Shown: piece by piece, positions 17,091 through 26,814 of the stretch
How positions within the stretch are numbered: the first letter of the stretch is position 1
Layout: every line of letters begins with the position of its first letter
NCBI GenBank assembly: GCA_963758025.1
Contig: CAVWUA010000020.1
Coordinates: 1 to 64,000, forward strand
Direction of reading: 5' to 3'
From: CAVWUA01 sp963758025
GTDB taxonomy: Bacteria > Planctomycetota > Planctomycetia > Isosphaerales > Isosphaeraceae
Length of the DNA: 64,000 nucleotides
Notes under the pieces: generated by a model
The model's database searches: none
What the model was told of the DNA's origin: nothing
Seen by the model: the letters and a program-made list of their open reading frames with translations, nothing else
Program-made: the position numbers and the translations under genes

Positions 17091-18053
17091 ATGCGAGCCC
17101 TGATCACCGGCGTCACCGGATTCGTGGGCGGGCACCTGGCCGAGCACCTGATCGACTCGGGCGACGTGGTCGCCGGGCTGTCGTCGTCCGGCCGCTGGCC
17201 GTCGCCGCTGCCGCACGTCGCGTCGCAGGTCCGCCTTGATCCGATCGACCTGGCCGACGTGGACGAGGCGGACCTCGCCGACCTGCTCCGCCGCAAGCAG
17301 CCGGAGGTGATCTATCACCTGGCCGCGCAGGCAAACCCGCAGCAGAGCGTGGCCGACCCGCGCGGAACGTGGGCCTTGAACCTCGGCGGGGCCTTGAACC
17401 TGCTGGAAGCGTTGAAGGCGAGCGAGGTCCCGGCGCGGGTGATCCTGGTCGGCTCGGGCGTCTGCTACGGCAACCCGGCCCCCGAGCACCTGCCGGTCTC
17501 CGAGTCATGCCCCCTGCGGCCGAACAACCCGTACTCGGCGAGCAAGGCGGCGGCCGACCTGCTGGGCATCCAGCACCATCTCGGCCACGGCACCGCCGTC
17601 GTCATGGCCCGCCCGTTCAACCACGCCGGCCCCCGGCAATCCGAGAGCTACGTCCTGAGCAGCTTCGCTCGCCAGGTCGCCGAGATCGAGGCGGGTCAGA
17701 AGGAATGCATCGAGGTGGGCAACCTGGAGGTCGTCCGGGATTTCACCGACGTCCGCGACATCGTCCGGGCCTACCGCCTTCTGGCCGAGCACGGCCGGCC
17801 GGGCGAGATCTACAATATCGGCACCGGCCGCGAGATCACGCTGAAACAGATGCTGGAGATGCTCCGCAAACTGGCCCGCGTGCCGGTGGACGTGCGGATC
17901 GATCCGGCGCGGGTCCGCCCGGTGGACCAGCCGCTCTTGCTCGCCAACGCCGCCAAACTCCGCGCCGAGACCGGCTGGGAACCCCGCTATTCGATCGAGC
18001 AAACTCTGTCCGACATGCTCGACGTCTGGCGCGCGCGGATCGCGGCCTCCTGA
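17091..18053 (+). CDS. GDP-4-keto-6-deoxymannose reductase-like SDR
   Basis: A 320-residue extended SDR. It has TGVTGFVGGHLAEHL, HLAAQANPQQSV, the GSGVCYGN strand, YSASKAAAD (YxxxK) and MARPFNHAGPRQSESYVLSS, then VGNLEVVRDFTDVRDIVRAY. The last two blocks are typical of the GDP-mannose 4,6-dehydratase/Rmd branch, and the short length favours the reductase Rmd, which makes GDP-rhamnose. It lies 114 bases after the rfbB-like gene, same strand. Substrate specificity cannot be proved from motifs. The frame is intact. Confidence 0.7.
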   Translation: MRALITGVTGFVGGHLAEHLIDSGDVVAGLSSSGRWPSPLPHVASQVRLDPIDLADVDEADLADLLRRKQPEVIYHLAAQANPQQSVADPRGTWALNLGGALNLLEALKASEVPARVILVGSGVCYGNPAPEHLPVSESCPLRPNNPYSASKAAADLLGIQHHLGHGTAVVMARPFNHAGPRQSESYVLSSFARQVAEIEAGQKECIEVGNLEVVRDFTDVRDIVRAYRLLAEHGRPGEIYNIGTGREITLKQMLEMLRKLARVPVDVRIDPARVRPVDQPLLLANAAKLRAETGWEPRYSIEQTLSDMLDVWRARIAAS

Positions 18054-18083
18054 CCCCGACGCGCTCCAAAAAGAGGAGACACC

Positions 18084-19916
18084 ATGACGTTCGCCCCCCG
18101 TTGCCTGGCCGTCCGCTGGACCTTGAGAACCGCGCTCGTGCTGGCGATGCTCGCCCCGAGCGCCCTGGGCGCTCCGCCCCGGCCCGACCCGCGCGACATC
18201 CGTAACGGCTCGCCGATTCCCGACGAGGGGTATTGCGACCAGCCATACGTGGTCGTCACCCGAGACGGTCAGTGGCTCTGCACCCTCACGACCGGGCCGG
18301 GCAAGGAGGGCCAGCACGGCCAGCACGTGGTCGCCACCATCAGCGGCGACCACGGCCAGACCTGGTCCGACCTGATCGACATCGAGCCGTCCGACGGCCC
18401 TGAAGCTTCCTGGGTCATGCCGCTCCTGGTCCCGAGCGGCCGGGTCTATGCCTTCTATACCTACAACGCCGACGACCTCCGGGTCGTCCCCGAGGGGAAC
18501 TCCGAGAGCGTCAACCGGCGCGTCGATACGCTCGGCTCGTACGTCTTCAAATATTCGGACGACAACGGCCGCACGTGGTCCGAGGAGCGTTACGAGATCC
18601 CGATGCGCACGATGCGGATCGACCGCGAGAACAATGTCGGCGGCGAATTCCTGTTCTTCTGGGGCGTGGGCAAGCCGATCGTCCACGGCGACTCGATGTG
18701 GTTCGGCTTCGCCAAGGTCGGCAAGTGGGGCATCCCCGGCGGCATGGTCACGTCGCAAGGGTGCTTCCTGCGGAGCGACAATATCCTGACCGAGCCGGAC
18801 CCGTCGAAGATCCGCTGGCAGCTCCTGCCCGACGGCGACGAAGGACTACACGCCCCCAAGGGGCCGGTCTCCGACGAGGCGAACCTGGTGGCCCTCTCCG
18901 ACGGCTCGCTCTATTGCACGTATCGAACCATCGACGGCTATAACTGCCACGCCTACAGCCGCGACGGCGGCCACACCTGGACCGGACCGGCCTACGCGAC
19001 CTATGGCCCCGACGGTCGGCGGATCAAGCACCCCCGCGCCGCCAACTTCGTCAAGAAGTTCTCCAACGGGAAGTACCTGCTCTGGTATCACAACCACGGT
19101 GGCGAGCCGATCCACGAAGGGCCGTGGAACCCCTACGCCGGGCGCAACCCCGCATGGGTCACGGGCGGGGTCGAGAAAGATGGCTATATCCACTGGTCGG
19201 AGCCGGAGATCCTGCTCTACGACGAGGACCCGGAGATTCGCATCAGCTATCCCGACTTCATCGAGGAGGACGGCCGGTACTTCGTCACCGAGACGCAGAA
19301 GACGATCGCGCGGGTCCACGAGATTGACCCGACCTTGCTGGAAGGGCTCTGGAGCCAGCACGAGCGCGCCGAGGTCACGCGCGACGGCCTGCTTGTCGAG
19401 GTTCCCGGCGATGCCGAGACGTTCGACGTGCCCCGCCTGGCCGACCTCCACGAGCGCGGGGGGTTCACGATCGACTTCTGGGTCCGCTTCCGCGAGCTGA
19501 CCGACGGTCAGACGATCCTCGACACCCGCGACGAGACGGGCAAGGGGATTCTGCTGGCGACGACCAACCGTTCGACGCTCCGCCTGACCCTGAGCGACGG
19601 CACTCACGAGGCGAGCTGGGACAGTGATCCGGGGACCGCGCCGGGCACCTTGAAGGTGGGCGACTGGCAGCACATCGCCGTGACCGTCGATGCCGGGCCG
19701 CGGCTCATCCTGTTCGTGGTCGATGGCGTCCTGAACGACGGCGGCGCCGTCCGCGAATACGGCTGGGGCCGCTTCGGCCCCGAGCCGGGCGACATCAACG
19801 GGAAGGCGAGCGTGGCACTCGCTCCCAAGCTCTACGGCGACATGGGGCCGCTCCGCATCTACGGGCGACCCTTGCGGACGTCGGAGGCCGTGGGCAACGG
19901 GCGAGCCGGACGTTGA
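18084..19916 (+). CDS. Secreted sialidase-fold protein with LamG-like domain
   Basis: About 610 residues. A signal peptide (TLRTALVLAMLAPSALGAPP) precedes a beta-propeller with Asp boxes SGDHGQTWS, SDDNGRTWS and SRDGGHTWT, the hallmark of sialidase/BNR proteins. From about residue 425 a concanavalin-like module follows (GGFTIDFWVRFRELTDGQTI, VGDWQHIAVTVDAG). The protein probably binds or cleaves glycans outside the cytoplasm. Asp boxes alone do not establish sialidase activity, and I did not identify the arginine triad with certainty. It starts 30 bases after the rmd-like gene with AAGAGGAG upstream, so it may be co-transcribed. The frame is intact. Confidence 0.7.
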   Translation: MTFAPRCLAVRWTLRTALVLAMLAPSALGAPPRPDPRDIRNGSPIPDEGYCDQPYVVVTRDGQWLCTLTTGPGKEGQHGQHVVATISGDHGQTWSDLIDIEPSDGPEASWVMPLLVPSGRVYAFYTYNADDLRVVPEGNSESVNRRVDTLGSYVFKYSDDNGRTWSEERYEIPMRTMRIDRENNVGGEFLFFWGVGKPIVHGDSMWFGFAKVGKWGIPGGMVTSQGCFLRSDNILTEPDPSKIRWQLLPDGDEGLHAPKGPVSDEANLVALSDGSLYCTYRTIDGYNCHAYSRDGGHTWTGPAYATYGPDGRRIKHPRAANFVKKFSNGKYLLWYHNHGGEPIHEGPWNPYAGRNPAWVTGGVEKDGYIHWSEPEILLYDEDPEIRISYPDFIEEDGRYFVTETQKTIARVHEIDPTLLEGLWSQHERAEVTRDGLLVEVPGDAETFDVPRLADLHERGGFTIDFWVRFRELTDGQTILDTRDETGKGILLATTNRSTLRLTLSDGTHEASWDSDPGTAPGTLKVGDWQHIAVTVDAGPRLILFVVDGVLNDGGAVREYGWGRFGPEPGDINGKASVALAPKLYGDMGPLRIYGRPLRTSEAVGNGRAGR

Positions 19917-19933
19917 GGGAGCCGATCGAGCCG

Positions 19934-20030
19934 AAGAGTTTCTCGCAAAGACGCGAAGTCGCCAAGGAAGAACGCGAAGAGGAACGGCCCGCCCCCTTCT
20001 TCGCGCTTCCTCCGCGGTGAATTCCTCACC
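19934..20030 (-). repeat. Dispersed repeat, GAATTCACCGC/CTTTGCG family, copy 1
   Basis: On the minus strand this reads GAATTCACCGC, then CTCTTCGCGTTCTTCCTTGG, then TTTGCGAGAAACTCTTCG. The same order occurs at 38570-38700 on the plus strand and in part at 42737-42793. Confidence 0.6.
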
Positions 20031-20031
20031 C

Positions 20032-20277
20032 TCAATCGAACGAGCAAAGCCCCGAGCGGCACCCGCCGGGACCGCAGGCGTTGGGGTTGCCGGAGGGTTC
20101 GCCGCAGATCGGCAGCGACGCGCCTTTGCCACCGGTCTGCGCGGCGGCCGGGACGCTGAACTGCTTGTTCAGGTCGATCCCGCCACACTTCGGGCAATGG
20201 GGCACGTCGCCATTGCCCCGGATCAGGGTCTCGAACGTGTGGTCGCAGGGTTCGCAGCGGTATTCGTAGATCGGCAT
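20032..20277 (-). CDS. FmdB-type zinc-ribbon protein
   Basis: 81 residues. It begins MPIYEYRCEPCDHTFETL and has CPKCGG about 20 residues later, the four-Cys zinc ribbon of the FmdB/CxxC_CxxC_SSSS family. The typical start MP-YEYxC is conserved. The Cys-rich tail (CGPGGCRSGLCSFD) is longer than in the simplest members. The family is regulatory or nucleic-acid binding in some bacteria, but its role here is unknown. It is divergent from nnrE. Confidence 0.75.
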   Translation of the reverse strand: MPIYEYRCEPCDHTFETLIRGNGDVPHCPKCGGIDLNKQFSVPAAAQTGGKGASLPICGEPSGNPNACGPGGCRSGLCSFD

Positions 20278-20427
20278 GGGTCAAATCTCTCGGCGGAACA
20301 GGCGTCTCGACGGCTCGCCAGCCCAAAGGGAATCGTCGTTCGTACACCCATTATACCGGCGATTCTTTTCGCTACAATCGCGCCTGAAGAGGCCGTGTTC
20401 ACGCCAGAAGACGAAGGAGACGACGCC

Positions 20428-21108
20428 ATGACGATCCGACCGCTATCCCGCGAGGAGGTCCGCTCGATCGACAAGAGGGCGGCCGAGGAGCTGGGCTTGC
20501 CGACCCTGGTCTTGATGGAGAACGCCGGCCGGGGCGCGGCCCTCGCGCTTCGGGAGCGGGCCGAGGCGTCGGCGAGGGTCGTCATCGCCTGCGGCCCCGG
20601 TAATAATGGCGGCGACGGCGGTGTGGTGGCCCGGCACCTGGATGCCTGGGGATATCCTGTCCGCGTCGTCTGGTTCGCCCATAAGGACAAGCTCTCCGGC
20701 GACGCGGCCACGCAGCATGCGATCGTGGAGAGGTCCGGGATCGACCAGCAGACGTGGGAGGGGGCGGTCGAGCCTGAGCGGCTCGATTCGCTGTTCAGCC
20801 AGGCCGACTGGATCGTCGACGGTCTGCTGGGCACGGGACTGACCCGGCCCGTCGAGGGGCCTTTGCGGACGGTCATCGAGGCGATCAACCGCGCGGGGAA
20901 GCCGGTGCTGGCCCTGGACTTGCCCTCGGGGCTCGACGCCGACACCGGCCAGCCGCAGGGTCTGGCCGTGCGGGCGGCGGCCACCGTCTCGTTCGTCGCC
21001 TCGAAACGAGGCTTCGTTCAGCCCGGAGCCGAGGCGTACACTGGCCCTGTCGTCGTGGCCGAGATCGGCGTCCCGCGACGGCTACTGGCGCCCTTTCTCA
21101 GTGGGTGA
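20428..21108 (+). CDS. nnrE: NAD(P)H-hydrate epimerase
   Basis: This is the YjeF N-terminal domain enzyme that interconverts R and S hydrates of damaged NAD(P)H so that the dehydratase can repair them. 226 residues with LMENAGRGAA, CGPGNNGGDGGVVARHL, DWIVDGLLGTGLTRPVEGPL and LALDLPSGLDADTGQPQG in family order. The stand-alone N-terminal domain lacks the fused YjeF C-terminal dehydratase. ATG 20428 has GAAGGAGA about 9 bases upstream; a longer frame to 20017 has no homology. Its 3' end overlaps the convergent anti-sigma gene by 11 bases. Confidence 0.85.
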   Translation: MTIRPLSREEVRSIDKRAAEELGLPTLVLMENAGRGAALALRERAEASARVVIACGPGNNGGDGGVVARHLDAWGYPVRVVWFAHKDKLSGDAATQHAIVERSGIDQQTWEGAVEPERLDSLFSQADWIVDGLLGTGLTRPVEGPLRTVIEAINRAGKPVLALDLPSGLDADTGQPQGLAVRAAATVSFVASKRGFVQPGAEAYTGPVVVAEIGVPRRLLAPFLSG

Positions 21109-21733
21109 GCCCGTTATTGACGTTGCTCCGGGGCTCATAGAGCGTGCTGCTGCCGCGGGCGAGGTCCTCGGCCGGAGGATCGTCCGGCGCCTCCTCGACG
21201 GTCGTCGAGTCGTTCCGGGGGGTGGAGCGGCGGCGATGCGACGTGGTACGAAAGGTAGCCTGCGACGAACGCTGGGATGGCGTGGACGACTCCGCCTTCT
21301 TGGACGTCGTCGAGGGTGGGTCCACCTTGACCGTGACCGTCACCTTGGGGATGGGCAGCCGCTCGGCCGCGGGGGACATCATCAGGCCGATCGTCACGGC
21401 CAGAAGCAGGCAGGCGGCCAGACCGGCGCCGGTCCAGGCCAGCACGCGAGGCTCGACCCGCTCCCAGCTCCTCCAGGACGAGGTGGGCCGGCGCGATTCG
21501 CGGATCTGCCGGGCCAGGTCGGGCCAGAGCGACGGAGGCTCGGCGGTGCCCGGAGCGGACTCACCGGCCGCGTGCAGCGACGCCAGCGACGCGTGCAGCG
21601 ACGCCAGGCGGGCCTGACACGACGGGCAGCCGACCAGATGGCGCTCGGTCCAACGGCGCTCGGGGCCCCGCAGTTCCCCACCGCTCAGCAGTGGCAGCCG
21701 GGAACGGACCCAATGGCATGCGCTAAGCCTCAT
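21098..21733 (-). CDS. Zinc-finger anti-sigma factor
   Basis: About 211 residues. The N-terminal RHLVGCPSCQARL gives the HxxxCxxC zinc-binding motif of ZAS anti-sigma factors. One membrane helix follows (LAWTGAGLAACLLLAVTIGL) and then a Ser/Thr/Pro-rich outer part. It should hold the neighbouring ECF sigma factor inactive at the membrane. Its ATG lies 8 bases before the sigma stop codon, so the genes overlap by 11 bases and are translationally coupled. Confidence 0.8.
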   Translation of the reverse strand: MRLSACHWVRSRLPLLSGGELRGPERRWTERHLVGCPSCQARLASLHASLASLHAAGESAPGTAEPPSLWPDLARQIRESRRPTSSWRSWERVEPRVLAWTGAGLAACLLLAVTIGLMMSPAAERLPIPKVTVTVKVDPPSTTSKKAESSTPSQRSSQATFRTTSHRRRSTPRNDSTTVEEAPDDPPAEDLARGSSTLYEPRSNVNNGLTH

Positions 21734-22394
21734 GATCGGCCTCCCTTCGCCCCATCGCGTCGTCGCGACGTTCCCATTGTTCACGGAACATGTCCCGGGC
21801 CTTGGCCAGTCTCCAGCGCACCGTGGCCTCACGCCGCTTGACGATCGCCGCCACCTCCGCCGAGGAGAAGCCCTCCAGGTCCCGCAGGATCAGGATCGTG
21901 CGGTACGGCAGAGGGAGGCGGTCGAGAATATATCGGACTTCCTGAGCCAGTTCCTCGCGATGCCTGGGGTCGGGGTCGGGCAGGTCGAACCCGCGCCGGC
22001 CGTCTCCCATGGGCCGGTCAATGGACGTGGCCGGTGGAGGCGTGCGGCGTCGGAGCTGATCCAGCCCCAGGTTCACCCCGACCCGGAACAGCCAGGGGCC
22101 GAACCGCCGGGTGGTATCGAAGTGGTCCAGCCGGTTGTAGACTTTCCAGAACGTCTCCTGAGCCAGATCGCGGGCCAGCTCCTCGTCGTGGAGCATGCGG
22201 ACCAGGACGCGCAGGAGCTTGCGCTCGTAGCGGGCGACCAGGGCGGCGAACGCCTCGTCGTCCCCCTGTCGGGCCCGCTCGACGAGCCGGGCGTCGCCGG
22301 CTTCCTCGGTGCGGACCCGCGGCTCGGACTCATCCGAGTCGAGCGGCAGGGTCACGGCTGCGTCGTTTTTGCCCGGATCGGCCGACTTCCGCAT
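21723..22394 (-). CDS. ECF RNA polymerase sigma factor
   Basis: 223 residues. The sigma-2 region reads AFAALVARYERKLLRVLVRM, then DLAQETFWKVYNRL and FGPWLFRVGVNLGLDQLRRR. The sigma-4 region reads LDRLPLPYRTILILRDLEGF and VKRREATVRWRLAKARDMF. ATG 22394 has a strong GAAGGAGGAGGA site, and the first 50 residues are an acidic extension. It overlaps the anti-sigma gene. ECF/ZAS pairs usually auto-regulate and respond to envelope or oxidative signals; the target promoters are not identified here. Confidence 0.85.
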   Translation of the reverse strand: MRKSADPGKNDAAVTLPLDSDESEPRVRTEEAGDARLVERARQGDDEAFAALVARYERKLLRVLVRMLHDEELARDLAQETFWKVYNRLDHFDTTRRFGPWLFRVGVNLGLDQLRRRTPPPATSIDRPMGDGRRGFDLPDPDPRHREELAQEVRYILDRLPLPYRTILILRDLEGFSSAEVAAIVKRREATVRWRLAKARDMFREQWERRDDAMGRREADHEA

Positions 22395-22558
22395 CGCGTC
22401 CTCCTCCTTCGTCACATTATCATCATACGGTGAACCGACGCGCCGTGTTGGACGTTTTTCCCGAACCGACCTCGCGAATCGGCCGCTGCCGAACCGCCCG
22501 GACCTCCGGTTCCGGGCGGGTGGACCCGACTTTCTTGAAATCACGACTGCATCCTTCC

Positions 22559-23506
22559 ATGGTGATCCGTTCCGAAACCGGACCCGAGATCCGGCTCTGT
22601 CCGCGTTCCGCCTTGCGCGAGGCGATGGGGGTCCTGTATCGCCGTGTCCCGGCGATCTTGCGGCCACAGCTCATCAACGAGGCGCTGGAGGACGCGGAGC
22701 GGGGCATGCTGGACCTGTCTGGCCTGTGGATCGCCCGGCGGCGGAACCGGATCGTGGGGGTCTTGCTGACGCAGGTGCTGGCCGGGCGGGCGGCGGCCGT
22801 CTGGGCGCCGGAGGTCGCGCTCTGCTGGGGACGGGCCGCGCTGGCCGCCGAACTGGTCCGTCGGGCCCTGGAGAGCCTGCGAGGCCGGGGAGTTCGGATC
22901 GTCCAGGCCCTGACCGATTCGGCCACGCCCCGCGCGGCCGTTCAGGCGTTGGTCCAGGGGGGATTGCCCCACACCACGGAGCTGACCTACCTGCGGCGCG
23001 ACACGGCCTCACCGCTCCCGATCGATCCGTCGGTTCCCCGCTTCGACTGGCGGCCGTACGGGCCGGAGACCGAGGCCGCCTTCCGCGAGGTTCTGGAGGA
23101 AACGTACATCGGCAGCTTCGACATGCCCGAACTGGAGGGAGTCCGCTCGCTCGACGACATCATGGCCAGCCACCGCGCCGGAGGTCGGTTCGACGCGAGC
23201 CGCTGGCGGATCGGCCGCCTGCCGGACGAACCGGGGGCCGCGGCGATCGTCCTGCTGAGCGAACCGCCCGACCGCGATGTGTGGGAAGTCTCTTACCTGG
23301 GCCTGGCCCCCGGCGCCCGGGGCCGGGGGCTCGGTCGCGCGGTTCTGGAGCATGCTTTGGAGCTGGCCCGCCCGCACGTCCCCCGGCTGGAGCTGGCCGT
23401 CGATACCCGCAACCTCCCGGCCGAGCGGCTCTACCGCGCCGCCGGGTTCGTCCCGTTCGACCGCCGCATCGTCCATCTGACGGTCTTCCCCCCGCCCGGA
23501 TCGTGA
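22559..23506 (+). CDS. GNAT-family N-acetyltransferase
   Basis: About 315 residues, long for a single GNAT domain. The C-terminal half has the acetyl-CoA binding motif YLGLAPGARGRGLGRAVLEH (R-x-x-G-x-G) and the later AVDTRNLPAERLYRAAGFVP. The N-terminal half (ILRPQLINEALEDAERGMLD) may be a second, degenerate GNAT fold. The substrate is unknown. ATG 22559 was chosen because upstream sequence loses coding character; a ribosome site is not obvious. The frame is intact, and the gene is divergent from the sigma factor. Confidence 0.65.
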   Translation: MVIRSETGPEIRLCPRSALREAMGVLYRRVPAILRPQLINEALEDAERGMLDLSGLWIARRRNRIVGVLLTQVLAGRAAAVWAPEVALCWGRAALAAELVRRALESLRGRGVRIVQALTDSATPRAAVQALVQGGLPHTTELTYLRRDTASPLPIDPSVPRFDWRPYGPETEAAFREVLEETYIGSFDMPELEGVRSLDDIMASHRAGGRFDASRWRIGRLPDEPGAAAIVLLSEPPDRDVWEVSYLGLAPGARGRGLGRAVLEHALELARPHVPRLELAVDTRNLPAERLYRAAGFVPFDRRIVHLTVFPPPGS

Positions 23507-23552
23507 CGAGGCGGGGAGGATCTCCCAATCCCCGCGCAACGCGAAAAGGAAC

Positions 23553-23579
23553 GGGCGAGGGGATTTCTCTCCCTCGCCC
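23553..23579. terminator. Hairpin between convergent genes
   Basis: GGGCGAGGG (23553-23561) pairs with CCCTCGCCC (23571-23579) around a TTTC-containing loop. It sits between the 3' ends of the GNAT and phoU genes, as expected of a bidirectional terminator, but there is no U tract. Confidence 0.45.
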
Positions 23580-23612
23580 GCGATCGATGCGTCCGTCCTT
23601 CGCCGCGATGCC

Positions 23613-24341
23613 TCAGCGCGATTCGGCCTGGGTCGCGGAGACGTGGCGGATGATGTCCCCTTCGGTCAGATAGACGACCGACTTGGCGATATTGGCGGCG
23701 TGATCGGCGACCCGCTCCAGGTTTCTCGCCGTGTTGTACAGGCGGAACCAGGTATTGACCCGCTCCGGATCGCGACGGATCGATTCCTTCAGCTCCTTGA
23801 CAACCTGGCGGTGCAGGCGGTCAATCCGGCGATCGGAGGCGATGACGGCGCGGGCGAGCTTGGCGTCTCCCTTGGTCAGAGCGTCCAGGCCCTCGCGCAC
23901 CTGGGCCAGGGCCTCGACCGCCAGGGTCTCCATCTCCGCGGGGAGCGGCACCGGCTCAGGCTCGCGAGCCAGCTTCTTCACCCGGTTAGCGATATGCTCG
24001 GCCAGGTCCCCCATGCGCTCCAGATCGCCATTGATCTTCAGGACGACGGCCACCCGGCGCAGGTCGGACGCCACCGGCTGATGCAGGGCCAGGACCTTCA
24101 GGCACTCCTGTTCGATCTGCACTTCCCAGGAATTGATCGTCCGCTCGTTGACCCGCACCTCGGCCGCCAGGTCCGCCCGGCCATCGCACAAGGCCCGGAC
24201 GCTCGTATTAAGCGCGGACTCGACAACCCCCGCCATGCGGAGAATCTCGCCCCAGAGCCGCTCCATATCCCGCAGAAAATGGCGACCTAGCGTCACACGC
24301 TCCCCATCCCAGACGGAGCCTTCGCCCGTTCCCAGATCCAT
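23613..24341 (-). CDS. phoU: Phosphate signalling protein PhoU
   Basis: 242 residues, with the two repeated three-helix PhoU domains. The first has ALCDGRADLAAEVRVNERTI and LRRVAVVLKINGDLERMGDL; the second has ALTKGDAKLARAVIASDRRI and YNTARNLERVADHAANIAKS. The E-R-x-x-D metal-binding motif occurs in each half (NGDLERMGDLAEHIAN and NLERVADHAANI). PhoU restrains phosphate uptake and Pho signalling with PstSCAB and PhoR, none of which is in the window. The frame is intact. Confidence 0.85.
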   Translation of the reverse strand: MDLGTGEGSVWDGERVTLGRHFLRDMERLWGEILRMAGVVESALNTSVRALCDGRADLAAEVRVNERTINSWEVQIEQECLKVLALHQPVASDLRRVAVVLKINGDLERMGDLAEHIANRVKKLAREPEPVPLPAEMETLAVEALAQVREGLDALTKGDAKLARAVIASDRRIDRLHRQVVKELKESIRRDPERVNTWFRLYNTARNLERVADHAANIAKSVVYLTEGDIIRHVSATQAESR

Positions 24342-24617
24342 AGGTGCCCTCTGCTTTCTGTTCGCTCAGAGAAAATCGCCGGTCGTGGCAACCCCGCCCC
24401 ACGCTTCGGAGATGATCCGAAAAAAGGCTATCTTCCACCCTATAGCGTCAAACCCAGCAGAACAAGCTCTCCAAATCGGATTATCGCAAGAATCAACGAT
24501 TCTTCGTCAAGAACTCATCGAATCATCATGACGGAGATCGATTACGGAGGTGAGCTTGGGAGCCGTAGGAATGATGGTTTTACCAGGCAGGAGTATTATA
24601 GAGCAAATGGCAGACCA

Positions 24618-24664
24618 ATGCGAAACGACGTTCCCGGATCGGTTCCGGGAACGTCGTTTCGCAT
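24618..24664 (-). terminator. Strong hairpin, probable terminator
   Basis: The left arm 24618-24638 (ATGCGAAACGACGTTCCCGG and A) and the right arm 24644-24664 form a perfect 21-base stem with a TCGGT loop. It lies 39 bases past the stop of the minus-strand gene ending at 24703. The U tract is weak, so a REP function is possible. Confidence 0.55.
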
Positions 24665-24702
24665 GGGGATTCGGTGGGTTCAAGCCCAGGGATCTGGGCC
24701 GA

Positions 24703-26814
24703 TCAATACCGGCGACCGCGCAAGGGGGGGCCGACGCCGTGCAAGGGCAGGTAGTAGGTGTCGGGCGGGATGCGGTCGCCAGGCCGGTAGTAGCCCAGGT
24801 CCCATTCCCCTTCCCACGGCGGATCGACCACCAGGTTGTACGGCAAGAGAGCAATCTGCGAGGCGAACAGGCCGATGGAATAGAACGGCTGGAGAATCTG
24901 GTTCCGCTGCTTCGACTGGGTCGGGTCGTCGAGCGGGTAGGAGAAGAACCGCCCAACCGGGCCAAGCGACTGCTCCACCCCCTGACCGTAGCGCTCCAGC
25001 ACGGCGTCCTGGAAATAGAGCGGACCGTGGCCGGTGGCCGCCGCCGCCCAGACCTTGCGCTGGGGCGCCCAGCGCCTCGGGAGGATCGGCACGAATTCCT
25101 CGGGGATCGGGATCGCCCGGATCGGCCGGGCCTCGGTCGGGCTGGGTGCCCTGGGCAGTTCGAGCTGGTCGGCCGTCACGTCGAGTTCACCCGCCGAGCC
25201 TCCCGTGATGCTGGACAACCCCACGCTGGGCGGCGGGCTCCGTCGCAGCTCCTCCTCCTGGCGGCGGGCGATCCGGTCCACCTCGCGCTGAATGTGATCC
25301 GGCAGCGAGGAGTCCCTTTCCTCGGCCAGGGTCGTCGGCTCCTCGGTCGCCTCCGGCAAGGGGGCCGGGGCCGGGTCGGCCGACGCCTCGACCGGGGCCG
25401 AGGGCAGAGCCGGCAGGATCATCTCCTCGGCGGCGGGAGCCGGGGGCGGCGTCTCGACGAGCGGCTCGGGCGTCCCGGCCGTTTCCTCCGAGGGCAAGGC
25501 GGACAGAACCGGCTCGGCGGGCACCGACGGCTCGGGCAGGGGCGACGGTGTCGCGCTGTCGAGCGCCGACAGGTCATTGCCGGCGGGCTCAAGCGCGAGC
25601 GGCTCGGGCGTCGCGGGCAAGGCCGGCTCAGCGGCGACCTCTTCTTCAAGCGGGAGCGGCTCGGGTGCCACCTCTTCGAGCGTCAGTGGCTCGGGCGTCC
25701 CGGGCAAGACCGGCGGGAGAAGCTGTTTCTTCGAGCGTCAGTGGCTCGGGCATCGCGGGAAGGACCGGCGGGAGAAGCTGTTTCTTCGAGCGTCAGTGGC
25801 TCGGGCATCGCGGGAAGGACCGGCGCGGGGGCGGTCTCCACCGGGCGATCCTCCGAGGGGGCCGGCTCGGGCAGAACCGGCAGCTCGGGCACCGGATCGG
25901 CCGTCGGCGGCTCGTTCACCAGCGACGGCGGCGGCACGATGGCCTGGGCGGGAACCGGTACCGGAGCCGGCTCATCCACCAGCGACGGCGGCGGCTCGGG
26001 AGCCGAGGGGGCCTCTTGTAACGGAGCGACAGGCGGCGCGAGCGCTCGGGCGCCGGGGCGTCGGTCAAGGGCGCGGGGGGTGAGGCCGGACCGATCGGCC
26101 CGCCGGGCAGCGGGGGCAACGCGGCCGGCTCCTGCTCGTACGACGGACCGTCCGCGACCGGTGTTTCCTGAACGAGCGGGATTCCCATTTCCGCGACAGC
26201 CAGAACCGGAGCGTCCGCGACCGGGACCGGCGTTTCCGCGACGCCCCGGAACCGGAGCGTCCGCGACCGCCCGGAACCGGCATTTCCGCGACAGCCGGAA
26301 CCGGCGTTTCCTGAACGAGCGGGATTCCCGTTTCCGCGACGGCCGGGACCGGCCGCTCCTCCGTCGCGCTGGTCAACTGAATCTCATCATGGGGAAGGGG
26401 CGGGATCTCGGGCCGGGCCGAGGGGGACAGCGCGATGGCGCCGGCGGGGGGCCGGGCCGAGCTGCGACGCGTCAGGGCCACCGGGTCGTTGTCCGTCTTC
26501 CGCAGGCCGCGCTGGGCGTCGGCGATCCCCTGATGGAGTTTCTTGCGCTCGGCTAGCGACAGCTCATACTGGCGGGACTCGGCTTCCCGGAGGAACTCCA
26601 GGGCCCGCTCGTATTCGCCGTAGGTGTTGTAATCCAGTCCGTTGCGGAGCAACTGGCGGGCACCTCGGGCCGCCGACAGGGCATCCGGGGCCGCCGCCGG
26701 GGTGTCGTTCGCCCGTGGTCGGAGCCCTCCGGGCGATTGCTGGGCTCGGATGACCGAGGCCGCCAGGGCGATCGAGAGGACCGCCGTACTCAAGGCCAAA
26801 GTCGGGCGACGCAC
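24703..26814 (-). CDS. Long Pro/Glu-rich secreted protein, frameshifted in repeats
   Basis: GTG 26814 with GGAGG upstream starts a signal peptide (LALSTAVLSIALAASVIRAQ). A short TPR-like helical stretch follows (YNTYGEYERALEFLREAESR). Then come about 350 residues of Pro/Glu/Ala-rich repeats such as TPEPLTLEE and PVPAVAETGIPLVQETPV. A conserved-looking C-terminal domain of about 170 residues ends it (GPLYFQDAVLERYGQGVEQS, FYSIGLFASQIALLPYNLVV). Frames change several times inside the repeats, including near 25707 and 26060-26290. The architecture suggests an envelope-spanning or cell-wall-anchored protein; function unknown. Confidence 0.6.
25675..25830. repeat. 55-base direct repeats within the Pro/Glu-rich gene
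   Basis: CGTCAGTGGCTCGGGC begins at 25681, 25736 and 25791. The 55-base unit is not a multiple of three, so each copy changes the frame. One base fewer per unit would give an 18-residue in-frame repeat (PEPLTLEETASPPVLPAM). Confidence 0.7.
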
